The notes under the pieces are model-generated. The model was not told the origin of the DNA, ran no database searches, and saw only the letters and a list, made by a program, of their open reading frames with translations. Below, piece by piece: positions 46,035 through 57,149 of a DNA stretch of 64,000 bases; positions within the stretch are counted from its first letter, which is position 1, and each line of letters starts with the position of its first letter. Location: assembly GCF_022682495.2 (NCBI RefSeq), contig NC_071392.1, positions 73,864,097 to 73,928,096 of the forward strand, given 5' to 3'. Made by a program: the position numbers and the translations under genes. This DNA comes from Desmodus rotundus (lineage: Eukaryota; Chordata; Mammalia; Chiroptera; Phyllostomidae).

Positions 46035-46575
46035 CTAATGCTGAACACATGCACACTCTATGACCTCGCAATTCCACTGCTGGGTATAAACAAACAGAAA
46101 TCGATAGATAATAGCCCAAATCTGGAAATAAGCCAAATGCCCATCAGCAGCAAGAAGGATAGATAAATTGTGGTATATTTATACAATAGCATACTATTAA
46201 ATAATAAGAAGCAAATTACAACTGTATAAAAAATGAATGAATTTCATATTTTTTATGATTTCCTATGTTGAGAGGTAAGGGCTATATACAAAAGAATATA
46301 TCCTATATAAATCAATTTATAAAATGTTTCTTTTTTAAAAAAAACAGGCAAATTAACTATAGTATGAAAATGCAGGATAGTGGTTGTCCTTGGAGTGGGG
46401 GGATTATCTGGAAGAGTACATGAAGAAGGCTTCTGAGATCTGACAGTGTTCTGTTTCTTGAACTGAACACTAGTTACATTTAATTTGTGAAAATTCATCA
46501 GGCTATATATACTTATGATTTTTACTCTTTTCTATATGTAGATTTTTTTAGCAATATTCTAAATTCAAAAGTAAA
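46035..46575 (+). mobile_element. old L1 (L1M-type) 3' end
   Basis: 'cacactctatgacctcgcaa', 'ttccactgctgggtataaac', 'agcccaaatctggaaataag', 'aaatgcccatcagcagcaag', 'gatagataaattgtggtata', 'ggatagtggttgtccttgga', 'gtgaaaattcatcaggctat' is the classic order of ORF2 end and 3'UTR of old mammalian L1 families. It is coding-dead, with multiple stops. Confidence 0.85.
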
Positions 46576-46589
46576 TCTTTATCAGTCAG

Positions 46590-47260
46590 ATTTCAAAAAA
46601 AATACTTGGAAGTTAAACATTTTTTTCTCTCTGAGATTCTACTTTCAAATATAATATTCTTTATTTACAGAATTTCATTTTTGTTCTTTTTCAAATTCTA
46701 CCTAGTCATTTTTGATAGCCTCTTCTTCCTTGCTCATGTTTTAAATGCATTCTTTTATTTCAGTAAACATTTTAAGGATACATAGTTTATATTCTGATTC
46801 TGATAATTCTTATATTGAAGTCCTCAGAAAGTCTAATTTTACAGTATTTGGTTTTGATTTATGGTTTGTGTGCTGTGTGTAATTGGTAATTTTTTATTAT
46901 GAACTCATGTGTCTGAGTTCATAATAAAACTATGGGGATAGTTTTAATTAATAGTTTGATAGTTTTAATAGATCCCCACAGATTGATAATCTCAATCTGT
47001 GGGGATCCTAAAGAGCCTCAGCTGTGGGTACATTCCTCCAAAGAGGATTCTCATCTGATCCTAGTAAGTCTTTCTCCCACTGGAATCACCTTAACCTAAT
47101 GCTTTACTTGATGCTTCCTGGACAACACATGTAGATAATGTAAATTTAAACCAAAAACCATCATAAGGTAAGAATTCTCAAGAGACTCTTGTTTTATTCC
47201 CCCAAAACTCTTCATAGCAACTTTGTTTGCCAGATAAGATTTTTTTTTCCCAGTCCATCT
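46590..47260 (-). mobile_element. ancient LINE, antisense, right part
   Basis: It continues the ancient antisense LINE of 45790-46030: 'tagcctcttcttccttgctc', 'ttcagtaaacattttaagga', 'attctgattctgataattct', 'gtttgtgtgctgtgtgtaat', 'tcctccaaagaggattctca'. The hairpin cluster at 46892-47007 lies inside it and replaces expected sequence. Confidence 0.45.
46892..47007. repeat. cluster of three perfect short-loop inverted repeats
   Basis: Hairpin 1: arms ttttattatgaactca (46892-46907) and tgagttcataataaaa (46914-46929), 16 bp perfect, 6-nt loop. Hairpin 2: aaaactat (46926-46933) and atagtttt (46938-46945), 8 bp, loop GGGG. Hairpin 3: gatccccacagattga (46971-46986) and tcaatctgtggggatc (46992-47007), 16 bp perfect, 5-nt loop. 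Hairpins 1 and 2 share the aaaa segment. Confidence 0.95.
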
Positions 47261-48165
47261 TTTCACTGAGGGTATAGATCTACAAGACTCCTGGTTTTTG
47301 CAGGCTCTTAATCAGTCTTGACTCCCCACCATGTAGTCCCCAAGACCTTTGCTCCCATTTCACAACCCACCTCCACTCACCCCTGTTGTGTGGCAGTTAA
47401 ATAGCAAGGCTCCAGATTTCTGTTATCCTCAGACGCCCTCCCAAGGCAGCCCACAACTTATGTGCTCACTCACCACCCTGATGTCAGCTCTCTCTTCACT
47501 TTCACCCCTGTGGATTTACCTTAAATTTGAATGAGCTTAGCTACACATTTTTGTGTGATATCCAGCTTTTCTCAGTGTGTGAGTAATTAGAAGAATTTCT
47601 CAAAATATTCAGTCTTTCAGGACATCAGAAGTAGAAGTGCACCAGGCCTTCCCTATCTGATGCTTAAAGGCTACTGCTGTAACTTCAGGGGCTTTGGAGA
47701 AGCTCTACTCACTTACCTCCCAGCTTAACTATACCTGAATTTTATGGAACTAAAAACTGTTTGAAGTGAGCTGAGATAAGCTGAGATGTCAATCAATTTT
47801 CACAATGTGCTACCACCTACCATTTAGTGAATTTGCTTTAAAAAAAAAATCACATAACCTTGCTAGACAGAACCTTGCTACTTCTTTATTCCAAAGGACA
47901 ACATAATTCAGAAAACATTTATTCAAAACACAAATACTCACCAAAAACCTACTCTTTGCCAACCATTGTACAAAGTGTTAGGCATATAAAATGTAATTAA
48001 AACATAAACTTGTCCCTCAAAGAGTTTAGCAAGAATGCCTAAAAAAGATTTTATTTCCCTAAGTGCAAACTGGTCAATAAGTAAAGATTGCCTGCCGTAT
48101 TGTGTCAGGAATAGGAGGGCAAGGCAAAGTCCAGCAGATAAAAGTGATCCATTAAAAAGTGAGTT
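47261..48165. other. mostly unique DNA; small ancient repeat near 47915-48010
   Basis: No exon recognised. 'aaaacatttattcaaaacac' with 'ctctttgccaaccattgtac' near 47915-47990 resembles the ancient TTATTCA-type repeat seen elsewhere in the window. Confidence 0.4.
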
Positions 48166-48169
48166 TTAC

Positions 48170-48419
48170 CATGCCACATTCCTGCTTAAACATCTCTAAC
48201 AGCTTCCCATTTTCCCGCAACTGTAATCCAAACTCCTCATGGCCTCCAAAGCCCCATGACATGTGACCCTGCCCGTCTCCCAGCTTTCATCTGACACCGC
48301 TCTTCTTCTTGTTCACTCCATTCTCCCCACTCTGGCTTCCTTCTGTTCTTCAAAGATGCCTAGTTTATTCTCACTCTAGCTCATTTGCACATACTCTTCC
48401 TTTGATCTAGAATACTCTT
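48170..48419 (+). mobile_element. L2 LINE 3' end (left part)
   Basis: 'cctgcttaaacatctctaac', 'agcttcccattttcccgcaa', 'atccaaactcctcatggcct', 'ccaaagccccatgacatgtg', 'tttgatctagaatactctt' is L2 3' sequence in order. It is split by a VES SINE and resumes at 48631. Confidence 0.88.
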
Positions 48420-48615
48420 TTTAAATTTATTTTTAGAGAGAGGGGAAGGGAGGGAAACAGAGAGGGAGAGAAACATCAATCGGCTGCCTCTCATACACAA
48501 CCAGACCAGAGACCAAACCTGCAACCCACACATGTGCTCCGACCAGGAAACGAACTGGTGACACTTTGCTCTGCGGGACAACACCCAACCAACTGAGTCA
48601 CGCCAGTCAGGGCTC
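48420..48615 (-). mobile_element. VES SINE, antisense, inserted in L2
   Basis: T-run and GA-rich tract at left, 'gccagtcagggct' head at right, flanked by TSD atctagaatactctt (48405-48419) and atctagaacactctt (48616-48630), 14 of 15 identical. The minus-strand frame 48381-48617 runs through this SINE. Confidence 0.94.
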
Positions 48616-48630
48616 ATCTAGAACACTCTT

Positions 48631-48930
48631 ATCTCAGATCTTTAAATGGGTCCTGTCTCTCATCGTCTGGGTCTCAGCTCAAATGAGAAACCCTTTGAGA
48701 AGGCCCTTCTCTGACCAACCAGTCAAAAGGAGTCCCACCAACATATCACTTATCACTACACCCTTTTTCAATTTTCTTCAAAGTACATGTCAGAATTTTA
48801 TATTACCTAGTTTTGTTTATGTATTTTCTCATTTATAAGCCCATATTTTGCTTTTCTCTGTATCCTCTGAAAATGAACTTGTTATATATAGTTGGTGCTC
48901 TGCTCATATGTGAGAATAAATGAATAAATG
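48631..48930 (+). mobile_element. L2 LINE 3' end (right part)
   Basis: 'gtctcagctcaaatgagaaa', 'aggcccttctctgaccaacc', 'agttggtgctctgctcatat' and 'gaataaatgaataaatg' complete the L2 3' end including its terminal (tgaa)n-like tail. Confidence 0.85.
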
Positions 48931-50005
48931 GCCAATGATGTCTGCAAGTGTGAAAAAGAGGAGAATGGTGACAACTTGTGTCACCTAGTTGTACCCCAGG
49001 AGATAACATAAGTTGCAGAAAGTTGCAATTAAATGCAATAAGTGCCATAAGATTCAGTAGTGGCTAAAGAGGGAGTAATGAACTCTGTTGGGAGCAATTA
49101 CAGAAAACAGGCAGCAAGACTGTCCCAGAAAAGGCAGCTTGCAAAGAACCCTAAAGAATGAGTAGGCAGTTAGTGGCCAGACATGGCAGAGAAAAGCATC
49201 CCGACAGAAAAAGGGCACAGGCAGCAGCAGGCAGGTGAGAGCCTCTTTCCTTCATGTTGTCCCCCTAACTTCAGAGAATGTAGAACTTCCCAAAGGGTTC
49301 AAGTTTGGCCCCTTGTCCAGAGGTGGCCAGGGTATCCAAGATCAAAGCCCTATTGTGAACTTTGCTGCCAACTAATTGTGTGATTTTTAAGAAAGTTATT
49401 TCACCGCTCCACTGCTCATTTTCAGGATCTATGTGACCAAGATGTGACTCAGGGATCTCTGAGATCCCTTCCAGTACTAAAAGTCTGTTAGTTCCTCTTG
49501 GGTTTGCTCCAACACACATTTCGAAATTGCTGATACTAGAGGGTGAAACATATATTCCTTTTGATGGTTAATTTTTTTGCTGCTTTATTTTTTTGTTTTT
49601 TAACGATAAGAGTCTATAGAACCTGTTCCATTCTACTGCTTAATTATAGTTCAATGTTTAAATAAATTATGAAATGCAGGTCTGGATTTTGGCAAATCCT
49701 AAAGTCTTTTGCATACCTGAGGTCAGTCAGCCTTGCTAGGATGGGCACAGGGCAGGGAGGCTGACTCAGATCTGTGATTCCCACACCACAGAGCTCTCAA
49801 CATGGGATCCGCAGACCACTCATTCCGTACCAAAGTCCTTGTTAAAAATTCAACCAGCCACCACTCCCTCAGACTCAAAGCAAAAGTAGTATCTCTCATG
49901 AGTGGGGCCCATGTAGTTCTGTCTTATGCACCCTCAAGTAGAGAACCACCATCTCTTAGTTTCACTCTGTTTTGTGACAAAAACAAAACCCTAATAATAA
50001 TGACT
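48931..50005. other. unique DNA; MIR-like core near 49360-49440
   Basis: 'ttgctgccaactaattgtgt', 'gatttttaagaaagttattt' near 49360-49400 resembles a diverged MIR core. No exon recognised. Confidence 0.4.
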
Positions 50006-50009
50006 AGCC

Positions 50010-50190
50010 TTTATTGGGGGCTTATTCCACCATGATCTGTAGCAGGCATCTCTGACTGACCTCCTTTCTTGCCCCGACGGTGTTACATAACTTACCCAAG
50101 CTCACCGAGCAGTCAGTTGGCAGTTAGGATTTGAGTCCATGTTTTTCTGACTCGAGAGTCCACATTCTCCACTGCTAAGTAGACTGTAGC
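50010..50190 (-). repeat. MIR SINE, antisense
   Basis: 'agcctttattgggggcttat', 'ttacataacttacccaagct', 'caccgagcagtcagttggca', 'gttaggatttgagtccatgt' is the reverse complement of MIR. Confidence 0.65.
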
Positions 50191-50214
50191 CAGATAAGGT
50201 GCTTAAGAGCTGCC

Positions 50215-50425
50215 ACCCACGGCATCACCTTTGATGACTTCAAATCCCAGCTGCACCTTTTAATAGCGGTGTGCCCTTGGGCAAGTTCTTTTTATAAGGT
50301 GGAACTAATCACCATTCCTACCTCATGGAGTAGTTGGCTGTGAAAAATAATTGAGGTGATTGATATAAAGTGTATAGAAGGGAACCTGGCATATCATAAG
50401 CACTCAGTAGGCATTAGCCATTTTA
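50215..50425 (+). repeat. MIR SINE
   Basis: 'gcggtgtgcccttgggcaag', 'attcctacctcatggagtag', 'taagcactcagtaggcatta' is MIR from core to 3' end, immediately next to the antisense copy, so the two MIRs are tail-to-head opposed. Confidence 0.72.
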
Positions 50426-52780
50426 ATCCAGCCTCCCCTTTCTCCAGGTTTCACGTTTCTCAGTGCTTGTCCCTGGTCCCAAAGGAGACCTCTGGCAAGC
50501 CTGAGAAGACAGATCTAAAAAAAAAAAAATCTATCCCCTCTGATGGAAAACAACCTCTCGTAGCACACGCTCCACCGACAGTGGGTCAGTAGTGTGATCT
50601 TTGGAGATAAAGGACCACACAGTATTTGAACTTAAATGTTCAAAGGGTGTCGACTTCTTTCTAGCGCAGAACACTTTCAGCCTCGCTGCTTGTTTTTCTT
50701 TCATGGCTCCTAATGGTTCTGTCTGTCATTATGAACCTTTCAGTTCTGCTTCAACAAAGCACAAAGGGATTCCATCCTTTAATCCTCAAAATAGTTTGTC
50801 TTTAAAGTTTGGCAAGTAAGAGTTGGCTGCAGCGGTAAGTACTGAAACCTGACTCTCATTATGCCGAGAACTGCAATGTGTTGCTGCATCAAAGCATGAG
50901 TGATAACAAATGCTTTCAGATGCTGAGAACTGCTCTTTACAACCTGCCTTCCAAGTGCCCTCTTGACATAGAAGAAGTTTTTTGACTAGCATCAGTCATC
51001 ATTAGGAGCAAATGGTGATATCTGTCCGGGTGACATCTCAGCCAAGGAAGGAAGCTTCATCCTTACAATGTCAGCGACAGCAAGGCTGCAATAAGAGAAT
51101 ACAGTGAAGACTTTCTTCTTCCATGGCAAAAATTATTCCATAAGTCATGTTCTTACTAAATCTCCTATAAAGGAACTAAAAATTATTTATTTTTCTTGCT
51201 AAATTAAAATATTTTAGTCATGTATAGAATTTTAAATAAGCCACTCTTTATGATAACAGATATCCCAAGTGCCCAGAGTCAGCAGGAGAAGCAGCATTAC
51301 CACATCATCCTCACACAAATCCAGGGATTGTGCCAGTAAGCTTCCCCGTGCATCCCAAAAGCTCCACCCAGGGAGGCAAGGCATCCTAGGCACGCCAAGT
51401 CCCAGCACGCGATGAATCTGCCAGCATGCAGCAAACTGACTCCTCCTTTGAAAAAGTCAGTCCCCCAAGCAACACCTAAATGTGGCAGGACCCACACAAA
51501 TAGGTAGCCCACTTCTTGGCAGGATTTTCTTTTGCTAAACCAAGCTGAAATCTCCCTCCCTCTGAAAGGACATAGAACCCTTTGCAAAATGAGGAAAAGA
51601 TACCAGGCCCATAAAAATTCAGTCTTTTTAATAATAAATTAATCAAGATGAAAAACTTTTTAGAAACATCCAACTCTAAGTAAATGCTTGGCTTTTGGTG
51701 AAAGCTGACATACGTAACAGTGACCAAAGAAAAATCTTGCTCAAAGTTTCTTCCACAACCTAGTATGAAGCCAGTCCATTTGGCCTAAGATTCAACTCCA
51801 CAGTGATGTTGTTTCCAGCCTGGGACGTTCCAGGATGAGCTAAAGTTTGAGCGTGGTAAACGCTTTGTAATCAAAGACCTGCATGAAAGAAGCCTCCCCA
51901 GAGGTTTATTTTGATGGGTAATCAAACAAGTCAACATCCAAGTTTTGGGGGTCAATACTGAAACTATGCCACTATGTCAGCAAGAGTAAGTGAGAGCAGA
52001 ACATCAACCAGTTATGTCATACAACAATGAAATATTCCCATTAGAAACTCCTATCCTAGAGAAAGAAACTGCATTAGAGCAACAAGCTCCACTATCCCCA
52101 AAGAATCCAAGGACTGACATGACTGAGGTTTTCACTTCATTCTCCTAACTTCACCTACTCCACTAATCCCTACAGCTGACCAGTTGCTGCCCACCGGCAC
52201 ATAGGAAAGTACAGAAACATCTGCCTTTTCCCCTGAGCAGTGCACAACTACAATAATGAGGCAAAGAATGTTGCAAAATATTACTAATATTACTAATAAC
52301 ACAATCAACTTATGAAAAGGTCTCTTAGTAGATGGATGGAATTAAAAGCAAGAAAAAAGTTTACAGAATTCAAGGAACTGAAGTCCAGATGCTGAACACT
52401 TTTACCCAAACTTCTAACTATACCAGATTCCTATGGCACTCACTCAGACAACAAACAAGGACCCTTGGTTCCTCCCAGAAACTGCTCTGTAGACTAAGTT
52501 CTGATATGGCCTTCCTTGCTGTCCCCTTGGTCACCAAGCTGCATAGCCCTTCTGTCCCTGGTCCTAGGCTTCTGCAGGTCTAATTCTAGTTCCCAGGCCC
52601 TGAAGTAAGGACGCCTCCCTGGGCTTCAGGCCATGTGGCTATAACCTTGCAGGTGCCTTCTTTATTATTCTTGAAGGTCCCTTTGGTCCACAGGCCACGA
52701 AGCCACGTCTTACTGAATCCATTGTTCTCAATCAACTCCCCTGAGTCAACCAGGCTCTAAGAGTCCATCTGTGCTAATTC
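50426..52780. other. unique DNA, no gene seen
   Basis: No exon or repeat recognised. Opposing frames at 51297-51587 and 51476-51727 have no known domain. Confidence 0.45.
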
Positions 52781-52784
52781 TTTT

Positions 52785-52880
52785 TTCACATGTAAGGAAG
52801 AAAGATTGAATGACTTGTTCAAGGTCACATAGCAAATTAGAGAGAAGCCAGGCCTTCTGTTCCCCAAGCCACTGGTTTTC
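52785..52880 (-). repeat. MIR remnant, antisense
   Basis: 'gaatgacttgttcaaggtca', 'catagcaaattagagagaag', 'ccaggccttctgttccccaa' follows the reverse complement of MIR core to head. Confidence 0.6.
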
Positions 52881-53980
52881 ACGTGATGTTACCGATAAAG
52901 CCTAGAGCTTTAGAAGCTCTTAAGCCCTGCCCATCTCACCAAGGATTCCTCTTCCAGCTGCTGACAGTGCCACTGCTAACCTCACTCCTCTAACCTTCTC
53001 CGGAGTATTTCCTTTAGGTGAGAGAGCCACACTGCACAAATGTGTCTGGGAATGATCCCTGATTTAGGGCTGGATTCTCCCTCACTAAGGACTGATTGAT
53101 GCAAGGAAACAAAATCCTCACTTCTTTGCCACAAGACAGAACAGGCTCTGATGCAATGGATGCAACAGTGCATCACATAGGACCAGGTTGACGTTAGACT
53201 TCACCTGAAACCACATCCTTTCTCCTAAAGACTGTTTTTAATAAACCTCTTGTATGAGAATCGTCTGTCTCTGGAGGCTGACCTAATGCTGTGCTTCTCC
53301 ACGAGTCTTGCAAACTGGCATATTCACTCAGTCCCCACAATGGTCAAAAGGCCTCTGTGGACCACCTTTATCCAGACTCATCAAGACCCAGTGACTCAGA
53401 TTACCAGGAATAGCCCCCTTGGCCCTTCTAGCTTAAAAGTCCACCCTTCCCCATGCCCACCCCCAAGGAAAAGCACCAAATGCTTCCTTCCTGCCCTCAC
53501 AGCTCTCACCTGATTTACAGTTAGGAGCTGAAAGACCTATTTTGAAGTCAGTGAGTGATCAAGCCGAGGTTATCGGCAGCAGAACACTGCCTAAAATACT
53601 GACAATGATTCATTCTTCTGGTCCTCTTTAGGGAGCAGAGAAACCTCCTCCAAGGTCCCTTAATTTGTTTCTTGCAGTGTGAAATCTTGTAAACAGAGAA
53701 TAGGGTCTCGTCACACCATTAATATTAACAACAAGCCACCCATTGCTTGATGGTACCCCACCTTCCCCAGGGGAATCCCTGTGCTTGCTCTATGTTCTAA
53801 ATGATATTCTTATCTAGATGCAGTATTTGGGATAGAAAAACATCATTTCTGGGACTTACTACTTAACTATGACTTTCTTACATAAAAAAGCCCCCTCACT
53901 GAGTTTGTTTCTTTCTTGGCAAAGGTCAAATTGACAACATATCTGGAGAATTTATAATCTGCTATGTAAGAATAATAGCT
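52881..53980. other. unique DNA, no gene seen
   Basis: No exon or repeat recognised with confidence. Confidence 0.45.
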
Positions 53981-53984
53981 GTTC

Positions 53985-54180
53985 TGTTACAGCTCTTAAC
54001 AGGTTCCAGGCACCAAAAATATGCCGCTTCTAATCCTCACAAAAGATAGGACTGAGGAGGCTCAGGGAGGTTAGATAACATATCGGTGTTATGTTAACAA
54101 TTACGTGGTAGTAACAGGATTTGAACCAAGGTTCATCTAACTGCAAAATGTGTGCTTAGGCCACTCTGTCACACTCTCCT
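53985..54180 (-). repeat. MIR SINE, antisense
   Basis: 'cttctaatcctcacaaaaga', 'gactgaggaggctcagggag', 'gttagataacatatcggtgt' and 'acaggatttgaaccaaggtt' follow the reverse complement of MIR. Confidence 0.7.
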
Positions 54181-54955
54181 TGCCACTGTTCCACTGCTTC
54201 AAGCTGGCTCCAGACTGCAGTGACTCCTGGTCCAAAATAAGCTTCCTACAGAATTATTGGATGTTCTTGAAACCACACCCTGTTCTCTGACCTTGAGAGA
54301 GTGAAGCTACATAAAAGGTGTCTAGGGTAGATAAAGATAAGGATCAAAAGGGGTTTTGACCGAAAGATGGAGTGAACACACTGTTCCCTATTCTTCCCAA
54401 AAAAATAGCCAAAAAAACATGGACATTATATCTAAAGCAAACACAAGAAAACTCTGAAGGTACAGAGAAGTAAGGAAGGGTAAAGACCTCAGGACCCAAA
54501 GAATGACATGGTGCTGAGTTCCCAGATTTTCTTTTCTCCTCGTATATTCCAGGATAGACACTGAAGACGTCAGCATCCTGGAAATGCCAGCAGGCAGAGA
54601 CAATAACAACCCTACTCTCTATCCAAAGAACCAAGAAAGGGACAGCCTAGCCCCTTTTAGATAGAAAACTTTTAGATTATAACCATCCTACTTAAAACAC
54701 TGCAGGGACGGACTGCAGTCTCACCCCCATCTGAACAGCAAAGGCCTGGTAGGGAGCCTAAACTAGAATGAGGTTTCCCAATACCCCCACCAGGATGGTT
54801 TCAGAGCAGGTTTGGTAGGGAGCCTGGTCTTTCCTCTCTGCTGGGTTCAGTTCCTTGCTGGGGTATCGGACAAGCCTCGTGGACAGTCAGGTCTTCACCA
54901 TCACTGCTCAGCAGTGTCCGTGCCCAGGGGCGGAGGTGGAGGTCACATAGGAGCA
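54181..54955. other. unique DNA, no gene seen
   Basis: No exon recognised. The overlapping minus-strand frames at 54344-54634 are in different phases with no known domain. Confidence 0.45.
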
Positions 54956-54989
54956 GTATCGAGGCACCCCTCCTTCTCACAGCCAGAGT

Positions 54990-55439
54990 GGTCCCAGCTT
55001 CAACAAGAAATTACATTCTTGAAACAAATGAAAAACTAGAAAGATTTGGTGAAGAAGGAGGAATTCTCAGCAAAGAAAGAGAAGATGTTAAAACAAAAAA
55101 AATAGAAATTTTGGAATTAAAATATACCATTACAGAAATTTCATAAACAATGACAGCTCATTGGATGGGTTCAACAGCATGGAGAGGATGGAGAAAAGAA
55201 TCAATGAATTTAAGAATAGAAAAATAGAAATTGCCCAATCAAGACAAGAGAAGGCACACAGAAAAAAATGAAGTCTCAGACGCCTGTGGGATTACAATAA
55301 AAGATTACAGAAGCTTAGGTCATCTGACCCCTAGAAGGTGAGGGAAAAGAGGGTGGAGCTGAAAATTACAATATTTCATGAAATAACGGCTGAAAATTTA
55401 CCCAACTTGGCAAAAGATGGTTTTAAGAATCTCAGTAAA
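54990..55439 (+). mobile_element. ancient L1/HAL1 ORF1 region (left part)
   Basis: Blocks such as 'aagaaattacattcttgaaa', 'aatttcataaacaatgacag', 'ggatgggttcaacagcatgg', 'aaagaatcaatgaatttaag' and 'aaataacggctgaaaattta' 'cccaacttggcaaaagatgg' follow the ORF1 of an ancient mammalian L1 or HAL1 (coiled coil, then '...EITAENLPNLAKD'). It is broken at the TSD 55425-55439 and resumes at 57277. Multiple stops make it non-coding. Confidence 0.75.
55425..55439. repeat. TSD of short-type element, left copy
   Basis: AAGAATCTCAGTAAA, perfectly repeated at 57262-57276. The site reads gtttt/aagaat, i.e. TCTT/AAAA on the opposite strand, close to the L1 endonuclease preference TTTT/AA. Confidence 0.96.
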
Positions 55440-55445
55440 GAGAAC

Positions 55446-55457
55446 CAAGATGGCGGC
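55446..55457 (+). promoter_or_regulatory. YY1-like motif at element 5' end
   Basis: CAAGATGGCGGC starts 6 nt inside the element. It is identical to the motif in the antisense copy (18089-18100) and resembles the YY1 site near the start of human L1, where it fixes the transcription start. Its role here is inferred. Confidence 0.6.
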
Positions 55458-56192
55458 ATAGGTAGACACACTGTGCCTCCTCGCACAACCAGAACTGACA
55501 GAGAATCGAACAGCAAGGGGGACCAACACCAAGAAAATAGAAAATAAACATTCATCCAGACTGGTAGGAGGGGCAGAGACGGGCACTGGGGTGGAGAGGA
55601 CTCGCATGGCTGTGGCAGGACTGAGACTGGCGGAGTGTGGGACAAATGGCGCAGGCAGTCCGAGCACTAGCAGACCCTGCGGCCCCACATTTGCACAGAT
55701 AAACCGAGAGGGCAGGACTCAGAGTGGCAGAGAGCGGGGCAGGCTGAGCAGTGAGTAGCACCCTGCGGCACCACATTCGCCCACAGATAAACAGGACGAA
55801 CGGCGGGGAGCGAAGCAGACTGCGAAACCCAGGGCTCCAGCTCGGGGAAATAAAGCCTCAAACCTCTGATTGAAAGAGCCCCTGGGGGTTGGGGCGGCAG
55901 CAGGAGAGACTCCCAGCCTCACAGGAGAGGTTGTTGGAGAAATCCACAGGGGCCTAGAGTGTGCACAGGCCCACCCACTCAGGAACCAGCACCAGAGGGG
56001 CCCAGTTTGATTGTGGGTATCGGAGTGAAAGATTGAAATCCCGAGGAGAGTGAGGCGGGCGCCATTGCTCCCACTCGGCCCCTCCCCCACATACAGCGTC
56101 ACAGAGCAGCAACCAGCATTACCCCGCCCCGGTGAACACCTAAGGCTCCGCCCCTTAAAGTAACAGACTCGCCAAGACAAACAAAAAAAAAA

Positions 56193-56881
56193 ATGGCCCA
56201 AATGACAGAACACTTCAAAGCTCCAGAAAAAATACAACTAAGCAACGAAGAGATAGCCAACCTATCAGATGCACAGTTCAAAACACTGGTTATCAAGATG
56301 CTCACAGACTTGGTTGAATCTGTTCGAAAAACAGATGAAAAAATGAAGCCTATGCTAAGAGAAACAAAGGAAAATGTACAGGGAACCAATAGTGATGCAA
56401 AGGAAACTGGGACTCAAATCAACGGTATGGACCCGAAGAAGAAAGAAACATCCAACCAGAAAAGAATGAAGAAACAAGAATTCGGAAAAATGAGGAGAGG
56501 CTTAGGAACCTCCAGGACACCTTGAAACATTCCAACATCCGAATTATAGGGGTGCCAGAAGGAGAAGAGGAAGAACAAAAAATTGAAAACTTATTTGAAC
56601 AAATAATGAAGGAGAACTTCCCTAATCTGGCAAAGGAAATAGACTTCCAGGAAGCTCAGAGAGTCCCAAAGAAGCTGGACCCAAGGAGGAACACACCAAG
56701 GCACATCATAATTACATTACCCAAGATTAAACGCAAGGACCTACATCCAAGATTACTGTATCCAGCAAAGCTATCATTTAGAATGGAAGGGAAGATAAAG
56801 TGCTTCTCAGATAAGATCAAGTTAAAGAAGCTCATCATCACCAAGCCCTTATTATATGAGATGTTAAAGGGAGTTACCTAA
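56193..56881 (+). pseudogene. ORF1 of short-type element (CTD core deleted), one frameshift
   Basis: ATG at 56193 follows an A-run and opens a frame of 110 codons: 'MAQMTEHFKAPEKIQLSNEE', 'IANLSDAQFKTLVIKMLTDL', then a polar coiled-coil-like region with 'GTNSDAKETGTQING'. One missing base near 56436-56442 (compare the antisense copy, complement of 17115-17130) shifts the frame. In the other register the text continues from about 56522 with 'HSNIRIIGVPEGEEEEQKIE' (RRM start), 'NLFEQIMKENFPNLAKEID', 'RRNTPRHIIITLPKIK' and then directly 'KDLHPRLLYPAKLSFRMEGK', ending 'YEMLKGVT' at stop 56879-56881. The 47 residues holding the basic CTD core are missing. If undeleted, the family's ORF1p is about 275-340 residues. 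This version would be about 229 even without the frameshift. Confidence 0.87.
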
Positions 56882-57149
56882 GAAAAAGAAGATCAAAAAT
56901 AGGAACAGTAAAAATGACAGCAAACTCAGTTATTAATGACCACACATAAAACAAAAATGAGAGCAAACTAGGCAAACAACTAGAACATGAAGGTTGTCAG
57001 TAAGGGAGTGGGAGGGGGAGAGGGGGGGAAAGGTACAGAGAATAAGTAGCATAGATGATAGGTGGAAAATAGACAGGGGGAGGGTAAAAATAGTGTAGGA
57101 AATGTAGAAGCCAAAGAACTTATAAGTATGACCCATGGACATGAACTAT

